Assembly: GCA_002320555.1 (NCBI GenBank)
Contig: DCJV01000096.1
Location: 4,944-10,566 of the forward strand
Reading direction: 5' to 3'
Length of the DNA: 5,623 nt
DNA from: Ruminococcaceae bacterium UBA1691
GTDB lineage: Bacteria > Bacillota > Clostridia > Oscillospirales > Acutalibacteraceae
Below, piece after piece: positions 4,873 through 5,623 of this stretch. Each line of letters starts with the position of its first letter. Position 1 is the first letter of the stretch. A program made the translations under genes and the position numbers. The notes beneath the pieces are model-generated. The model worked only from the letters and a program-made list of their open reading frames with translations, searched no databases and was not told the origin of the DNA.

Positions 4873-5529
4873 TCACAGCAGTGTAAATTCGCTTTTATGA
4901 AAGGCAATGATGCCCTCTTTTCGCAGCCGGCAGAGAACCGCCGACAGGGCGCTCCGATCGGCGGCAAGATAGTCTGCCATCCCCTGCCGGTCAAAGGGAA
5001 CCGTAACCCTCCGGCTGCCCTGACGGACTGCTTCCTCCGTCAGATAAGAAAGCACCTTGTCCCGTAGCGTGCGCCTGGAAAGATGCGAAATCCGGTTGGT
5101 CAGAAAAATATTTTTACATGCGAGCAGATGCATCATATTGGCGATCAGGATGGTATGGAACGGGCAGGCATTCCGGCAGGGCATACACAAGCGTTCATAA
5201 TCGATCCACAGCACGGTCGTATTCTGTATTGCCTGCACCGTGACGGAAACCGGTGTGCCACCGATTACAAATGCCTCCGCAAACACCTCGCCCGGCGATA
5301 CCCGCGCCACCAGTGCCACGTTTCCATCATATTCCTCGCGGATCAGATGAACATATCCAGAAAGGACAATGCCAAAGCTCTTTGACCGCTCACCGGAAAG
5401 CAAAACCGTTTCCTGCCGCTGATACGTCTTTGTCTGAGCCTGCAGGCAGGAGAGCAGCCGGGGCATCGCCTGCAGCTCGATCCCCTCAAACAGCGGAACA
5501 TTTTTGAGTTGATCAAAAGAATTCTCCAT
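4873..5529 (-). CDS. Crp/Fnr-family transcriptional regulator
   Basis: A 218-residue regulator of standard family length. Residues about 10-112 form the cyclic-nucleotide-binding-like beta barrel (LFEGIE, then GIVLSGYVHLIREE and SPGEVFAEAFVIGG). A long dimerisation helix follows (about 123-148), then a winged helix HTH_Crp domain (about 150-215) with MADYLAADRSALSAVLCRLRKEGII. The cAMP-binding Arg-Ser pair of E. coli CRP is not evident, so a different signal is likely. Cysteines C115, C118, C122 and C138 bracket the dimer helix in the motif LCMPCRNACPFH, which I recall as common in clostridial Crp/Fnr proteins; redox, heme or metal sensing is possible but unproven. In the recognition helix the frequent 'SRE' reads SAV (196-198). 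The ATG at 5529 has GGAGGG at 5537-5542, 7 bases upstream. The stop lies 87 bases before the next gene, which has its own promoter, and no clear terminator separates them. Confidence 0.93.
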   Translation of the reverse strand: MENSFDQLKNVPLFEGIELQAMPRLLSCLQAQTKTYQRQETVLLSGERSKSFGIVLSGYVHLIREEYDGNVALVARVSPGEVFAEAFVIGGTPVSVTVQAIQNTTVLWIDYERLCMPCRNACPFHTILIANMMHLLACKNIFLTNRISHLSRRTLRDKVLSYLTEEAVRQGSRRVTVPFDRQGMADYLAADRSALSAVLCRLRKEGIIAFHKSEFTLL

Positions 5530-5542
5530 TTTAAAGCCCTCC

Positions 5543-5556
5543 GTTGTAATAACAAC
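5543..5556 (-). promoter_or_regulatory. Palindrome next to the Crp/Fnr gene RBS, possible autoregulatory operator
   Basis: GTTGT-TATT-ACAAC is a perfect 5-4-5 inverted repeat abutting the GGAGGG ribosome binding site. Its dyad form suits a dimeric Crp/Fnr protein, but TTG and CAA are 6 bases apart, not 8 as in the E. coli FNR box, so it is not a classical FNR site. Autoregulation is inferred. Confidence 0.45.
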
Positions 5557-5565
5557 CGATTTTTG

Positions 5566-5596
5566 ATTTTAATTCTGCTATGATACCCTTTGTCAG
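5566..5596 (-). promoter_or_regulatory. Tentative promoter of the Crp/Fnr gene
   Basis: CTGACA (5591-5596) and TAAAAT (5566-5571) each match the SigA consensus at 5 of 6 positions, but the spacer is 19 bases, longer than ideal. An alternative -10, TATCAT (5580-5585), has only a weak -35 (TTGCTC, 15 bases away). The region is AT-rich and intergenic, so a promoter is expected here even if the exact boxes are uncertain. Confidence 0.3.
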
Positions 5597-5623
5597 GCAA
5601 GAGCAAACACGCTTGCTGAAGTT

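Noticed and set aside
5602..5617. AGCAA...TTGCT inverted repeat near the right edge as a terminator or operator
   Set aside because: The 5-base arms are short, there is no T-run on either strand nearby, and the window ends too soon to see the context.

Overview
The window looks like a piece of chromosome from an anaerobic Firmicute of the class Clostridia, probably a gut lineage near Oscillospirales or Christensenellales. The clues are the DUF5685/J-protein pair, a Crp/Fnr regulator with the Cys-rich 'PCxxACxFH' signature, strong AGGAGG-type ribosome binding sites, good SigA-type promoters and moderately high GC with AT-rich intergenic gaps. The taxonomic guess is inference. All seven recognisable genes lie on the minus strand and transcription runs from high to low coordinates. 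I see no tRNA, rRNA, CRISPR array or insertion sequence, and no gap without a gene exceeds 300 bases.

In transcription order: (1) 5529-4873, a Crp/Fnr-family regulator with a palindrome just upstream of its ribosome binding site. (2) A strong promoter at 4817-4845 drives a three-gene unit: a DUF5685 protein (4785-3910, GTG start), a degenerate J-domain/TPR protein with a cysteine-rich tail (3860-3255) and a six-helix membrane protein (3181-2639). A convincing intrinsic terminator at 2576-2631 ends the unit. (3) A second strong promoter at 2507-2535 drives a MurR/RpiR-type regulator (2412-1531), a BaiN/RdsA (YhiN)-family flavoprotein (1541-294, overlapping the regulator by 11 bases) and the start of cytidylate kinase (209 to the window edge).

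The second block looks like a housekeeping unit: a sugar-phosphate-sensing regulator translationally coupled to a flavin oxidoreductase, followed by an essential nucleotide kinase.

The first block is the best candidate for an undescribed system. Its J-domain has lost the HPD tripeptide (it reads QSE), so it is unlikely to be a normal Hsp70 co-chaperone. The DUF5685 protein carries two Asp-rich motifs, the second resembling the second Asp-rich motif of squalene/phytoene synthases, plus CxxC-type cysteines. The membrane protein could anchor the complex or move a ligand. No function is assigned to this trio; the links are inferred from motifs and operon structure only.
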